A DNA stretch of 64,000 bases. It comes from an uncultured Dysgonomonas sp. GTDB lineage: Bacteria > Bacteroidota > Bacteroidia > Bacteroidales > Dysgonomonadaceae. Location: assembly GCA_900556485.1 (NCBI GenBank), contig USOX01000002.1, positions 1 through 64,000 on the forward strand, written 5' to 3'. Below, piece after piece: positions 34,654 to 44,556 of this stretch. The number at the start of each line of letters is the position of its first letter. The first letter of the stretch is position 1. The notes beneath the pieces are model-generated. The model saw only the letters and a list, made by a program, of their open reading frames with translations. It ran no database searches and was not told where the DNA came from. A program made the translations under genes and the position numbers.

Positions 34654-34714
34654 TTTTTCAACGAGGTGAACAAAAAAAGGAAGCCCCAGCCTCCTCTCTC
34701 CCTTTATTCGGATG

Positions 34715-34746
34715 CAAAGATAATAGAAATTATCCCTTATTCCAAA
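34715..34746 (-). promoter_or_regulatory. Consensus promoter of rimP-nusA-infB
   Basis: On the minus strand TTTG (34743-34746), 20 bases, then TATCTTTG (34715-34722) match the Bacteroidota TTTG-N(19-21)-TAnnTTTG pattern closely. This is the best promoter match noticed in the window. Confidence 0.75.
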
Positions 34747-34787
34747 TTTTAACAATATTTATACATGAGTGTATACGAAAATGGAAA

Positions 34788-34823
34788 CTGCTCTGCAGTA
34801 ACTTATCATTAACAACAGAGCAG
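34788..34823 (-). terminator. Terminator of the 387-residue lipoprotein gene
   Basis: CTGCTCTG (34788-34795) and CAGAGCAG (34816-34823) are perfect inverted repeats with a 20-base loop. On the minus strand the 3' arm is followed by TTTCCATTTT. It lies downstream of the gene ending at 34881. Confidence 0.7.
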
Positions 34824-34880
34824 CTTTATATATCAATTGAAAATAATCAGTCTAGATCATATTCAATTATCAGATTTTTT

Positions 34881-36044
34881 TTAGTTGAATTTATTGATAA
34901 AGTCCATCCATTGACTGATAACATTATCAAAACCTTTTCCAAAATACACACCTGCATCTACAACCGATTCATCTGTAAATTTGAATGCAAGAACTTCCTC
35001 ATATTCTTTATAACTACCATATGTTTCTTCCTTCACTCTGCAAACAGCATCTGCAAATTTTTCATTTTTGTTATCTTTTTTAGATACCAATTTACCTGTA
35101 AGATTATTGTTATATGCTGCAGCAACCTCTTCTACATAAGCTTTTTCTCCTGCCGAAGTCCACTCGTTAACGGCGTCCCATTTATCCTCAGCAGCTTGAA
35201 CCGCCTTAAGAGCTTTACCTAAATCGCCTGTTGCCTGAAGAGAAAGATTACCCAAAATATTAACTTCTGCAGCTGCATTACCAAGCCCCACTAGGTCATC
35301 ATTTTTAATTGAACCATCAACATCAGCAGTCAAATTTGCATACCCATCTATTAATGTTTCCGAACCATTTTTGAAAGAGAATGTAGACTTAGATTCTGCA
35401 CCTTTAGTTACATTCATATCCAATACATAAGCTTCCAGTGTAAGTTTCATATCTACCGAAGCAGGAGCCTGCTCTAGGCTGATACCTGTTGCAATCAAAG
35501 CTATAGTTCCCACATTTATGTTATTTACATAAAGAACAGCATTTACACTTTTAGGTATTTTATGTCCATCTTTTTCAACATCCGAGTCTACTCTCGTAAT
35601 CTCTATTTTACCATCATTCTCCCCTGCTTCCATACTAGTTGACGAAGCTGGCAATACAAATACTAGCTTGTCTGCTAATTCTTTTGACAAAGTCCATTCA
35701 CTATTAACAGAATCCCAAGAATATTCACCATAAAAGTCGCTATCCAAAAGAATATCGCCTGTCGATTTTTTTACTTTACGTCCATAATCTGGAGTTTCCT
35801 GATTATTAAATGCTTCGAAAAGATTCGCAAAAACACTCATCAATTCTAAACCTTTAGAATTATTCAAGCCTTTCATTTTAGTCAATAATGCTTGAGCATC
35901 ATTAGCTATCTCCGTTTTAATCTCTTCTGGCGTAAGATCTGTAGGAACTTCTTCTCCTGGTTTTGGATCATCATCATCCGAACAAGCTACAAAAAATGAT
36001 GCAAGAAACACTGTCATCATTAAGAATAATAGATACTTTTTCAT
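34881..36044 (-). CDS. Surface lipoprotein of unknown family
   Basis: The 387-residue protein has a lipoprotein signal (FFVAC; lipid Cys21) followed by SDDDDPKPGEEVP, the acidic start of a likely outward-facing lipoprotein. An N-terminal helical part (about 40-85) precedes beta-rich repeats (DMKLTLEAYVLDMNV, TFSFKNG). The C-terminus is helical. I do not recognise the domain. Transcribed alone from a promoter at 36098-36129. Confidence 0.7.
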   Translation of the reverse strand: MKKYLLFLMMTVFLASFFVACSDDDDPKPGEEVPTDLTPEEIKTEIANDAQALLTKMKGLNNSKGLELMSVFANLFEAFNNQETPDYGRKVKKSTGDILLDSDFYGEYSWDSVNSEWTLSKELADKLVFVLPASSTSMEAGENDGKIEITRVDSDVEKDGHKIPKSVNAVLYVNNINVGTIALIATGISLEQAPASVDMKLTLEAYVLDMNVTKGAESKSTFSFKNGSETLIDGYANLTADVDGSIKNDDLVGLGNAAAEVNILGNLSLQATGDLGKALKAVQAAEDKWDAVNEWTSAGEKAYVEEVAAAYNNNLTGKLVSKKDNKNEKFADAVCRVKEETYGSYKEYEEVLAFKFTDESVVDAGVYFGKGFDNVISQWMDFINKFN

Positions 36045-36097
36045 AAAAACATTGATTTATTTATATATGTGTCAATAAAGTTTAATATAAGGCGCGG

Positions 36098-36129
36098 CAA
36101 AGATAACAAACTTATAAAGAGATTCACAA
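36098..36129 (-). promoter_or_regulatory. Promoter of the 387-residue lipoprotein gene
   Basis: Minus-strand TATCTTTG (36098-36105) with TTG (36127-36129) 21 bases upstream. The leader would be about 50 bases. Confidence 0.6.
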
Positions 36130-36172
36130 TAAATTTTTAAATTATTTTTAACAATCAGGCATTCTATATTTA

Positions 36173-37036
36173 CTACTCCTCAATATCCTGCAAATTGAGT
36201 CTATATACAGAAGTTCCATAACCACACCAAACCCCTATTCCACCCTTTATATTCGAAATCAGGCTTGTATTTGCCGGAAAAATGGGATTCTGAGTATTCA
36301 GAACTTCATTCTGATAACTCGTCCAGAAACGATATCCATCTTGCGAAATAGTACTAAATTTAAGTAATACAAAAGATGAGATACTATAATAAGTATCATA
36401 ACTCGTTTCGGGTAAAATTGTTGGCCCTTTATTTATTTGCATAGATATAGTCTCATTATCTGAATATAAACGACTATCAACATTACCATACAAACATGGA
36501 GTTGTAACCTTTTCTCCTGGAAATACACGGGTTGCCACTTGATAGTATTCGTTCGATGTATTCTTGAACCGAATATGTATATACCCTGTAGTGTCTTGGG
36601 GAGTTTCTCTTTTAAACCATATTTTTTCCAAAGAGACAGGCATAGGAATATATGTTTCACCTGTTACTTTCCTTTTATCATAATCTATTTCCAAAAAATA
36701 AGTTTTTCCTACCTCTCCTTTCAGTACACTTCCTCTATATTCGTATGGAGGTAACTTATCTCTATTTGTTTGTAATGTTAGTATCTCAGTTATTTTTCCA
36801 TCAGAAACGGTTACCTTTGCATTTCTTATTACATTATTTAAAAGACTTAGCGTATCTTTCGGTCCTGTCATCGAAGCCGAAACAGAAAGCAATATCACCG
36901 GAGACTCTCCATATTCAATAGCACCTTCCACTACGACTTTAGGCTCATAAGCAGCCATTTCTATATCATCATCCGCACAAGATTGAAAAAGTAACAAAAG
37001 TGATAATATAAACAATATATGGATTAATCTCTTCAT
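36173..37036 (-). CDS. DUF4249 family lipoprotein
   Basis: The 287-residue protein has a lipoprotein signal (LLFQSC; Cys19) followed by ADDDIE. The strand motifs PKVVVEGAIEYGESPVILLSVSAS and GKTYFLEIDYDKRKVTGETYIP are typical of DUF4249. In Bacteroidota this family lies directly after a TonB-dependent receptor gene, as here (5-base gap). The pair probably forms an outer-membrane uptake system; the ligand is unknown. Confidence 0.88.
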   Translation of the reverse strand: MKRLIHILFILSLLLLFQSCADDDIEMAAYEPKVVVEGAIEYGESPVILLSVSASMTGPKDTLSLLNNVIRNAKVTVSDGKITEILTLQTNRDKLPPYEYRGSVLKGEVGKTYFLEIDYDKRKVTGETYIPMPVSLEKIWFKRETPQDTTGYIHIRFKNTSNEYYQVATRVFPGEKVTTPCLYGNVDSRLYSDNETISMQINKGPTILPETSYDTYYSISSFVLLKFSTISQDGYRFWTSYQNEVLNTQNPIFPANTSLISNIKGGIGVWCGYGTSVYRLNLQDIEE

Positions 37037-37041
37037 AATTT

Positions 37042-39147
37042 TCAGAATTTATATTTCCAACTTACAGAAGGAACTATACTAAACAGGCTTTTTCTTTTTG
37101 TTTTCAATGCGATCTCTCCATTTTTTTCATCTTTGTCTACCAGCAGAAAAACATAAATCGGATTTTTCACCATAAACATATTATAGACTGAGAAGTTAAG
37201 CCCATTATCTTTCTTAAACCAATAGTTTACACTTATGTCCATTCTATTATAGTCAGGCATACGTACACCATTATACTGTCCATATTCTTTCACAGGCGTA
37301 TTATTTATAAAATACCATGACGATGGCTGTGTATAAGCATTACCCGTAGCATAAACAAATGTCAACGAAGCATCCCATCTATCATTGAACATATATGCTC
37401 CTACCAGCGATAAATCATGTGTTCTATCATATTTTGCAGGAAATGATTTTCCATTATTTATTTCTTTAAATTTTCTCCTCGACTGACCATATGAGTAACT
37501 CAACCAACCAGTAAATTTATCCATATTCTTTTTCAGCATTGTTTCTAGTCCATATGCATAACCTTTACCATACATTATCTTCTCCGAAAAAGGGATATAT
37601 TCATTCTCCAAAAAATTCTGGTTAAACTCTGATACATTCCTCATTTTCCGGTAATAAATATCAGATGAGAACTCAAACATTCCGTCCAAAATAGATTTAT
37701 ATACCCCAACTGATAATTCATCTCCAGTCAATGGACGAATTTCGCTGGAAGCCATTACCCAAAAATCTGTAGGTAACCCAAGGCTCGATGGAGTCAGTTT
37801 ACCTATATACTGATTATTATGATTATAGTTCAATCGCAAGAATACCGATTCATTCAACTGATACCTGTTAGCAATACGCACATCTATATTCTGAAAAGTT
37901 TTAGTATCCTCTGTTCGCTTAATTGCGGAGGTGAAAATATTATAACGTAACCCTGTTTCAGTATAAAGTTTCGGAAGAAACCGAAATTTAGCTAATGTAT
38001 AAAATGAAAGATTATCTCCTCTATGCTTTCCTAAAGTTTCTGTCCGATAAGTCATTCCTGCATTATTAATCTCTGTTTCCTGAGGTAGCACCCGATGATG
38101 CTCATATTGTACGCCACTCTCAAATGGAATATCTGAAATCATGTAACTAAGACGATTTTTATATCCAAAATCCTCAATCTTAGATATAATATCTATATAC
38201 ATTTCAGCTTGCCCTGTATGCATTTTATTTCGGAAATGGGTAAAAGTCACCCACTGATCTAAATTAAGATCATCATTTATCCCTGTCTCCAATTTAGCTG
38301 ACAAAGATGTATTATTCCATGCTAAAAAACCATTAAGAGCAATCTCGTCATCATTTATCTTCAACTTATCTTTACTAAAAATGCCATTTATCAACAGCTT
38401 ATTCCTTTCGGATAATTTCCCAACCAAAGTAATATTGGTATCCCAAAAATCATAGTCCATCTGATTTATATCTCCTGCCGATTTTTCATCAAGTATATTA
38501 TCCAACAATGGTTTCAGTACTAAATCTAAATAAGTTTTTCGCCCCGAAATGTATGCACCGAACTTATTACCAATAGGTAATTCTATTGTTGTCTGAGAAG
38601 ACAGTAAACCAATATTCCCCTTAATTGATAACTTACTTGGTATATCCCTCTTACTCTCCACAAGAATCGCTGAACCAAGAAAACCTCCATACTGGGAACT
38701 AACTCCACTCTTAACCAATTCTAATGAAGACAAATGATCTGCATTAAATAAAGGAAAGAAACTCAATAAATGCCCTGGGGAATATATAGTAACGTCATCA
38801 TATAATAACAAATTTTGCCCTGCGTCTCCCCCTCGTATATATAAGTTAGAATTTCCATCTCCGGAAGTCTGCACCCCGGGTGTCAATTCCAGCATTTTAA
38901 GCAGATTAGTATTCCCTAATAATGCAGGGAGGCTTTTTACACCTTCTACATGTAGTCTAATCTTACCTGATAAAGTTCCTGTTAATTTACGCTGTTTATC
39001 TTGCTCTACTGTCACTTCTCGCAAAACGACTGTATCCTTTGAAATTGAAGTCTCATTATTTTGAGCTACAACCTCAGAACACAAATCAAATAGAAATAAA
39101 GTTAATAGCGTTATGAAAAATCTCTTAGAGATTAATGTGTAAGTCAT
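37042..39147 (-). CDS. TonB-dependent outer-membrane receptor
   Basis: The 701-residue protein has a signal peptide (cleaved near VVA-QNNE), a plug domain (about 40-170, with NLYIRGGDAGQNLLLYDDVTIY) and a long beta-barrel ending in the aromatic WKYKF. The N-terminal carboxypeptidase-regulatory-like domain present in most Bacteroidota SusC-like receptors is missing, so this is the shorter receptor type. It is the promoter-proximal partner of the DUF4249 lipoprotein. The substrate cannot be assigned. Confidence 0.9.
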   Translation of the reverse strand: MTYTLISKRFFITLLTLFLFDLCSEVVAQNNETSISKDTVVLREVTVEQDKQRKLTGTLSGKIRLHVEGVKSLPALLGNTNLLKMLELTPGVQTSGDGNSNLYIRGGDAGQNLLLYDDVTIYSPGHLLSFFPLFNADHLSSLELVKSGVSSQYGGFLGSAILVESKRDIPSKLSIKGNIGLLSSQTTIELPIGNKFGAYISGRKTYLDLVLKPLLDNILDEKSAGDINQMDYDFWDTNITLVGKLSERNKLLINGIFSKDKLKINDDEIALNGFLAWNNTSLSAKLETGINDDLNLDQWVTFTHFRNKMHTGQAEMYIDIISKIEDFGYKNRLSYMISDIPFESGVQYEHHRVLPQETEINNAGMTYRTETLGKHRGDNLSFYTLAKFRFLPKLYTETGLRYNIFTSAIKRTEDTKTFQNIDVRIANRYQLNESVFLRLNYNHNNQYIGKLTPSSLGLPTDFWVMASSEIRPLTGDELSVGVYKSILDGMFEFSSDIYYRKMRNVSEFNQNFLENEYIPFSEKIMYGKGYAYGLETMLKKNMDKFTGWLSYSYGQSRRKFKEINNGKSFPAKYDRTHDLSLVGAYMFNDRWDASLTFVYATGNAYTQPSSWYFINNTPVKEYGQYNGVRMPDYNRMDISVNYWFKKDNGLNFSVYNMFMVKNPIYVFLLVDKDEKNGEIALKTKRKSLFSIVPSVSWKYKF

Positions 39148-39195
39148 ATAAAAATGTGCAGTTAAAGTATATAAGGTGTTTAGGTGTTTAATTTA

Positions 39196-39249
39196 AAAAG
39201 TGACAACTAACGGTCGAAGGAACAAAGCGTAGTCAATAGTGACACTTTT
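39196..39249. repeat. 54-bp intergenic palindromic repeat, copy 2
   Basis: AAAAGTGACAACTAACGGTCGA at the left and TAGTCAATAGTGACACTTTT at the right mirror copy 1 at 8859-8912, with 7 of 54 positions changed and the same length. It is 49 bases upstream of the receptor gene and about 150 bases after the end of the (p)ppGpp gene. Confidence 0.75.
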
Positions 39250-39396
39250 TATGAATTTTCGGCTCTGTTACTTTTTCTCTTTACAGTTAATACACTTGTA
39301 TACTAAAAACCAGTAAACTCAAAAACTAACAATATATAGATAAAAATTTTATAATAAAATCATCGATCGACTATCCCTCAACGATATATAATTCAA

Positions 39397-41649
39397 TTAC
39401 ACCCCACTCTGCTTTCTATTCACAGCCTTCACTCCCTTTATCTTCGCTATCCGCGAGCACAAGGTCTGCAAATCGTTCACATCATGCACATTAACAACTA
39501 TACGTCCATCAAACACACCATCATTTGATTCTATACTCAAACCTTTAATATTCAATGAGCCTGCTGTTATAACCTTCGTTATATCATTCAACATCCCCAT
39601 CCGGTCTATACCTGTTATTATTATAGTTGTAGTAAACGGAAATTGAGTATAGCTACCCCATTCCAGATTTACAATCCGATCCCCATGACTAGCTTTCAGC
39701 TTAAGACCTACAGGACAATGCATACTATGCACAATAACCTCATTATCATCTGTCAAGTACCCAAATACTTTATCTCCTGGTATTGGATTGCAACAAGTTG
39801 GCATTTTAAAATTCTTATTGAAAGAATCTTCTTCCAGCGTATATGTCTTTTTAGGATTTATAGGCTCGTATTCATTTGGCTTCTCTGACTTTTCCTTATC
39901 CGATTTTTTCACAACCTGAAATGCCTGTTTCATGTATTTCAACAATACATTATCCTTACCCTGGCTTTTCAAAGTCAGAAGCTTCTCTATCTTTTGAGGG
40001 AGAGAAATATCATGATTTCCGATTGCATAAAAGAGGTCTTCTTTGCTCACTCTTTTATAATAATCAAGCATACGGTCAAGTATCTGAGGTGTCAGTTCTA
40101 TATTTGCAGTATCCAGCACTGTCATTAATAATTCTTCACCCTTCTTCGCTACTTCCCGTCTCAATCTTCTTAAAGCATATTCTATTTTAGTCCGGGCCTT
40201 TGCTGTTGTTACAAGGCTCAGCCATTCCGGTTTCGGCTGTTGTGTCTTAGAAGTCAGTATTTCAACCTGATCCCCACTATTTAGCTTTTCACTCAATGGA
40301 ACCAGTTTATGATTCACTTTTGCTCCTATACAATGGTCTCCAATATTAGAGTGTAGATCATAAGCAAAATCTAATGCAGTTGCACCTTGTGCCAATGTCC
40401 GAATTTCACCTTTAGGCGTAAATACAAAAATCTCCTGAGAGAAAAGATTAAGCTTTATTGTATCCAGAAAATCCATTGCGTTAGGACTCGGACTTTCCAG
40501 AATCTCCTTAATTGTTTTCAACCATCGGTCAAGCTCTGTATCTTCTTCTATTTTACCTTCCTTATATTTCCAATGAGCAGCAAATCCTTTCTCCGCAATA
40601 TCATCCATCCGGCGACTTCTGATTTGTATCTCTATCCACTGTCCGTCCGGACCCATTACTGTTAGATGTAATGCCTGATATCCATTTGCTTTAGGACGGC
40701 TCACCCAATCTCTTATACGATCAGGACGCAATTTATAAATATCTGTAATTACAGAATAAATATCCCAACATCGTTTCTTTTCATCAACACCGGGCTCATT
40801 TTCAAAAATAATACGAACCGCAAAAATGTCATATATTTCTTCGAAAGGAACTCCTTTCGCTTGCATCTTATTCCAAATAGAATAAACAGATTTCTCGCGA
40901 GCTCTTATTTCATATCTAAATCCTAATTCATTTAGCTTCTCTATTACCGGTTGTGCAAAATGATCATAAACATCAGCCCGTAAACGATGGGTAGCTTGAA
41001 GCTTCATCACAATATCCTGATACACCTCAGGGTTTTCCCATTTAAAGCTCAATTCCTCCAACTCAGTCTTTATAGCAAAAAGCCCCAGGCGATGAGCCAG
41101 AGGGGCATAAATATACATTGTCTCTCCTGCTATTTTATATTGTTTGGCTGGAGTCATCGCACCTAAAGTACGCATATTATGAAGTCTGTCTGCAATCTTG
41201 ACTAAGATAACCCGGATATCTTCCGACATCGTAAGAAGCAGCTTCCGAAAATTTTCGGCCTGTGCAGATACATTATCTCCAAACATACCACTCGATATCT
41301 TCGTCAGGCCATCAACAATCTGAGCAATCTTTTCTCCAAACAACGCCTTTATATCATCCACAGTATATTCTGTATCTTCCACTACATCGTGAAGAAGAGC
41401 TGCACAAATAGATGTTGAGCCCAACCCTATTTCACCACAGACAATACGTGCTACAGCAAGAGGATGTAGTATATACGGTTCGCCCGAACGTCGGCGAACA
41501 CCTTTATGAGCTTCTTTAGCAAATAAAAAAGCTTTGGTTATTATATCTACTTTACGTCTGTGATTTGTTTTTAAATAGTCATCTATCAGAGCATTAAATT
41601 CATTCTCTACCAACAAATCATCCTTAATATATGTATCCTCTTTTGCCAT
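39397..41649 (-). CDS. relA: RelA/SpoT family (p)ppGpp synthetase/hydrolase
   Basis: I chose MAKEDTYIKDD at 41649 (750 residues); the frame continues 12 codons upstream. HD hydrolase residues include HPLAVARIV, LLHDVVEDTEYT and HNMRTLGAM (about 60-190). The synthetase domain spans about 250-380 with PKANGYQALHLTV and HWKYKEG. A TGS domain (FVFTPKGEIRTL near 425) and a C-terminal ACT domain (about 675-745) follow. Both catalytic halves look intact, as in bifunctional Rel. It is the distal gene of the parAB cluster, separated from the upstream transglycosylase by a terminator. Confidence 0.93.
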   Translation of the reverse strand: MAKEDTYIKDDLLVENEFNALIDDYLKTNHRRKVDIITKAFLFAKEAHKGVRRRSGEPYILHPLAVARIVCGEIGLGSTSICAALLHDVVEDTEYTVDDIKALFGEKIAQIVDGLTKISSGMFGDNVSAQAENFRKLLLTMSEDIRVILVKIADRLHNMRTLGAMTPAKQYKIAGETMYIYAPLAHRLGLFAIKTELEELSFKWENPEVYQDIVMKLQATHRLRADVYDHFAQPVIEKLNELGFRYEIRAREKSVYSIWNKMQAKGVPFEEIYDIFAVRIIFENEPGVDEKKRCWDIYSVITDIYKLRPDRIRDWVSRPKANGYQALHLTVMGPDGQWIEIQIRSRRMDDIAEKGFAAHWKYKEGKIEEDTELDRWLKTIKEILESPSPNAMDFLDTIKLNLFSQEIFVFTPKGEIRTLAQGATALDFAYDLHSNIGDHCIGAKVNHKLVPLSEKLNSGDQVEILTSKTQQPKPEWLSLVTTAKARTKIEYALRRLRREVAKKGEELLMTVLDTANIELTPQILDRMLDYYKRVSKEDLFYAIGNHDISLPQKIEKLLTLKSQGKDNVLLKYMKQAFQVVKKSDKEKSEKPNEYEPINPKKTYTLEEDSFNKNFKMPTCCNPIPGDKVFGYLTDDNEVIVHSMHCPVGLKLKASHGDRIVNLEWGSYTQFPFTTTIIITGIDRMGMLNDITKVITAGSLNIKGLSIESNDGVFDGRIVVNVHDVNDLQTLCSRIAKIKGVKAVNRKQSGV

Positions 41650-41677
41650 AAAATCTAAGTAAGTGAACAAAAATAAT

Positions 41678-41725
41678 AAAATCAATTTTAATTGAAGCGA
41701 ATAGCTTCGAAATAAAATTGATTTT
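41678..41725 (-). terminator. Nested terminator after the transglycosylase gene
   Basis: AAAATCAATTTT (41678-41689) pairs perfectly with AAAATTGATTTT (41714-41725). Inside, GAAGC (41694-41698) pairs with GCTTC (41704-41708). It lies between the transglycosylase and the relA-type gene. Confidence 0.8.
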
Positions 41726-41770
41726 ACTATTGATAAAGCCTTTTATAGCTTATTATTATATTATTTCAAA

Positions 41771-43720
41771 TTATGTTCCTGCAGTCAATGTCCTTGAATT
41801 TTTATCGTTTCCGGAAACTTCATCATCTCCAATATTTGACTCATTGTTATTCTCCGGCAATAATATTAATAAACGCTGACCAACCTTCGCCATATTAGAC
41901 GAAAGCTTATTCCATGTCACTATATCTTTTTTGGAAACATTGTAACGAGCCGCAATCTGGTTAATAGTCTCACCAATCTTTACTTTATGATAAATTATTT
42001 TATTATCATCCGCTTGTCTGCGTTCCGAAACTTCAGCATCTGAGTCCGAATCTGTAGCTGATATATGAATCCTTGGAAGAGAAGCCTCATCCCTGTCTAT
42101 ATTTTTTATATAGTTATCTATAATATCAACTGTATAAGTAGAATCAATATAAACTACAGTTTGTTGCGGTTCTGGCAATTTTACAGGTTCTTCTATCTGA
42201 ACATATTCTATTTTTTCAATCTTCAGACTTTTGCCTGCAATCAAATTATTTGATTTTATATTGTTCCATCTTTTTATATCTGCAACACTGGCTCCATTCT
42301 TTTTCGCAATTTTAGCCCATGTATCTCCCTTACGAACCTTATAATACGATGTCACTGTCTGAGGAACTGAAACTGTTTGCGTTAAGCCGGAAACAGAAAC
42401 AACTGTAGTATCTGATTGCGTATTCGAAGTATTTGATGCCAATTGTACTTCTTCCTTCTTTTCCTCTGTTTTTACAGGTGTACGATATATCTTTAATCGT
42501 CTCCCTACAGACAGCTTATTAGAAGACAAACCATTCCATTGCTTTATCTGACTACCAGTCACTCCATAACGGCTTGCAATACGAGCTAAAGTATCCCCCC
42601 TTTTAACCCTATATGTAATTGCGCTTCCCGAAGAGCGGCTGCCACCTACAGCGCTTACTCCGGCAACCTTACGATGAGTAAGATACTGATCTGCCTTATA
42701 TGCATAAACTTCATCCTTCTTATTTAAGAAAGCAGATAGTTTATCTATAGGTAGGTTTAAAGAATAATTCTTGTAACTACCAGGAATCATATCATCCTTA
42801 AACTGAGGATTATACTGGCGGATATCTTCTACCGGCACACTTATCATTTCAGCAATTTGCTGAAAGTGAACATTTTTGTCAACCATCAAAGAATCTAACG
42901 ATGCAGGGTTTTTACATTCTGCCGGACAAATATTATGCTCATTATAATAATTCATAATATATGTGGCTGCAATAAATGCAGGAACATACCCTCTTGTTTC
43001 TCTCGGCAGGTGTGGATATATAGCCCAATAATCTGTTTGTCCTCCACTACGACGAATAGCTTTATTTACATTTCCCGGGCCACAATTATATGCTGCAATC
43101 ACCAAATTCCAGTCTCCATATATCCTGTATAGGTCTTTCAGATAACGGGCAGCGGCATCCGTTGATTTATGTGGATCGCGTCGTTCATCCACCAGGCTAT
43201 TTACCTCCAGATCATATATCTTACCTGTAGCTGCCATAAACTGCCATAGTCCTGTAGCTCCTACCCTTGAGCGGGCTATAGGATTAAGTGCAGATTCAAT
43301 CACAGGCAAATATTTCAATTCCAAAGGCAAACCTTCTTTGTCTAAAGCCTCTTCGAAGATAGGGAAATAGTATTTGCCCTGCCCTAGCATATAACTAACC
43401 TGATTACGTCGACGACCTGCATACATTTCTATATAATCGCGCACAACAGGATTAAATGCAAGCTCCATCTTTGTTGGCAATGAATATAGTCTGTGGATAT
43501 AAACCGAGTCGTGAAAAGTTACCGCAGCATCACTTGTTGAACGGCAATTATCCGAAAACTTTACATTTTCGCTCCATTTAGTCAGGAGCTCATCATAATT
43601 GCGTTCCATCTCTGTAGGATATACAATAGAATTGTCTGTTATCGTATTCTGCCCCGATTGAGCCGACACAAAAACAGAACAACTTAGCATAAATCCTGTA
43701 AATAATATTTTTTTTAGCAT
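41771..43720 (-). CDS. mltD: Membrane-bound lytic transglycosylase (MltD-like) with three LysM domains
   Basis: The 649-residue protein has a signal peptide (cleaved near VSA-QSGQ), an SLT domain (about 110-260) with catalytic Glu in LPVIESALNP, GATGLWQFM and AAYNCGPGNV, and three LysM domains near residues 370-415, 462-507 and 580-625. It cleaves glycan strands in the periplasm, and the LysM units bind peptidoglycan. The order parA-parB-DUF5683-this gene-relA is common in Bacteroidales. Confidence 0.93.
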   Translation of the reverse strand: MLKKILFTGFMLSCSVFVSAQSGQNTITDNSIVYPTEMERNYDELLTKWSENVKFSDNCRSTSDAAVTFHDSVYIHRLYSLPTKMELAFNPVVRDYIEMYAGRRRNQVSYMLGQGKYYFPIFEEALDKEGLPLELKYLPVIESALNPIARSRVGATGLWQFMAATGKIYDLEVNSLVDERRDPHKSTDAAARYLKDLYRIYGDWNLVIAAYNCGPGNVNKAIRRSGGQTDYWAIYPHLPRETRGYVPAFIAATYIMNYYNEHNICPAECKNPASLDSLMVDKNVHFQQIAEMISVPVEDIRQYNPQFKDDMIPGSYKNYSLNLPIDKLSAFLNKKDEVYAYKADQYLTHRKVAGVSAVGGSRSSGSAITYRVKRGDTLARIASRYGVTGSQIKQWNGLSSNKLSVGRRLKIYRTPVKTEEKKEEVQLASNTSNTQSDTTVVSVSGLTQTVSVPQTVTSYYKVRKGDTWAKIAKKNGASVADIKRWNNIKSNNLIAGKSLKIEKIEYVQIEEPVKLPEPQQTVVYIDSTYTVDIIDNYIKNIDRDEASLPRIHISATDSDSDAEVSERRQADDNKIIYHKVKIGETINQIAARYNVSKKDIVTWNKLSSNMAKVGQRLLILLPENNNESNIGDDEVSGNDKNSRTLTAGT

Positions 43721-43840
43721 AAGTTCGTCTTAGAGTCTATTTAAATTTTATAGCAGAAAAGCTGCTATGAATCAATATATTGGAGTCTAAAATTAAAACA
43801 GACTCCGTATAGTTATACAGAAAAAAGTATTTCTGTATTA

Positions 43841-44524
43841 TTAGAATGTCACATTAAGCTGTATCCCTATAGTAGCTTTCGAATACGAAGTAGGAGCCAT
43901 AAATACAGGCGCTACACTCATAGAAAGGTCGGGCGACATGTCAAAATCATAAAGTTGTGCATCAACATATGCATCTATCATACAAAGGGCATATACTCCT
44001 ACAGCCACAATAATTGCTAAATCCCGGTTCCTTCTATAAAAGTCCTTTTTTTTCCTCAACGAAGAAACCCAGTAATCCTTATTACCAAGAATCTCATCCT
44101 TATCTCTTGGTATAACGTCCAGATAGCTTTCTCCTACACCCAATACTAAATCGCGATAAGCACCATTGTAGTCATTGTATGTGTTTCCATTCCAGGTTAT
44201 TGCATATGTTAGACCAAGTACTCCTCCATAAACAATGGGCAGTTTCCAATATTTTCTATTGTATAACTGACCAAGTCCGGGAAAGATAGCTGAATATATG
44301 ACTGCTTTTTTTGAGTCAGGTTTAAATTCAGGTTTGTTAAAAATAACAGAGTCTTCTAAAACAATCTTATCGGCTCCTATCAGAGGCTGAACTGTATCAG
44401 CCTTATTTCTTAAAGTTCTATCTAACTGTGTAGAATCTTGAGGAAGAAGAACCTCCTGTGCATGCAAGGTAATAAAACCTCCCAAAACTACCAACCACAG
44501 AACAATAATTAACTTTTTCCTCAT
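43841..44524 (-). CDS. DUF5683 family membrane protein
   Basis: The 227 residues have a signal peptide (cleaved near LHA-QEVL). The conserved part starts with KKAVIYSAIFPGLGQLYNRKYWKLP, the DUF5683 signature. Two hydrophobic helices follow (about 105-120 and 165-185). Function unknown. It lies 32 bases after parB. Confidence 0.85.
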   Translation of the reverse strand: MRKKLIIVLWLVVLGGFITLHAQEVLLPQDSTQLDRTLRNKADTVQPLIGADKIVLEDSVIFNKPEFKPDSKKAVIYSAIFPGLGQLYNRKYWKLPIVYGGVLGLTYAITWNGNTYNDYNGAYRDLVLGVGESYLDVIPRDKDEILGNKDYWVSSLRKKKDFYRRNRDLAIIVAVGVYALCMIDAYVDAQLYDFDMSPDLSMSVAPVFMAPTSYSKATIGIQLNVTF

Positions 44525-44556
44525 ACATATACATTAACTACGGAAATATTCAATTT

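Noticed and set aside
34653..34755. Longer start for rimP
   Set aside because: A consensus promoter lies inside the extension, and the family starts at MIEKDLI-type residues.
37042..39147. SusC-like receptor
   Set aside because: It lacks the N-terminal carboxypeptidase-like domain and a SusD partner; the neighbour is DUF4249.
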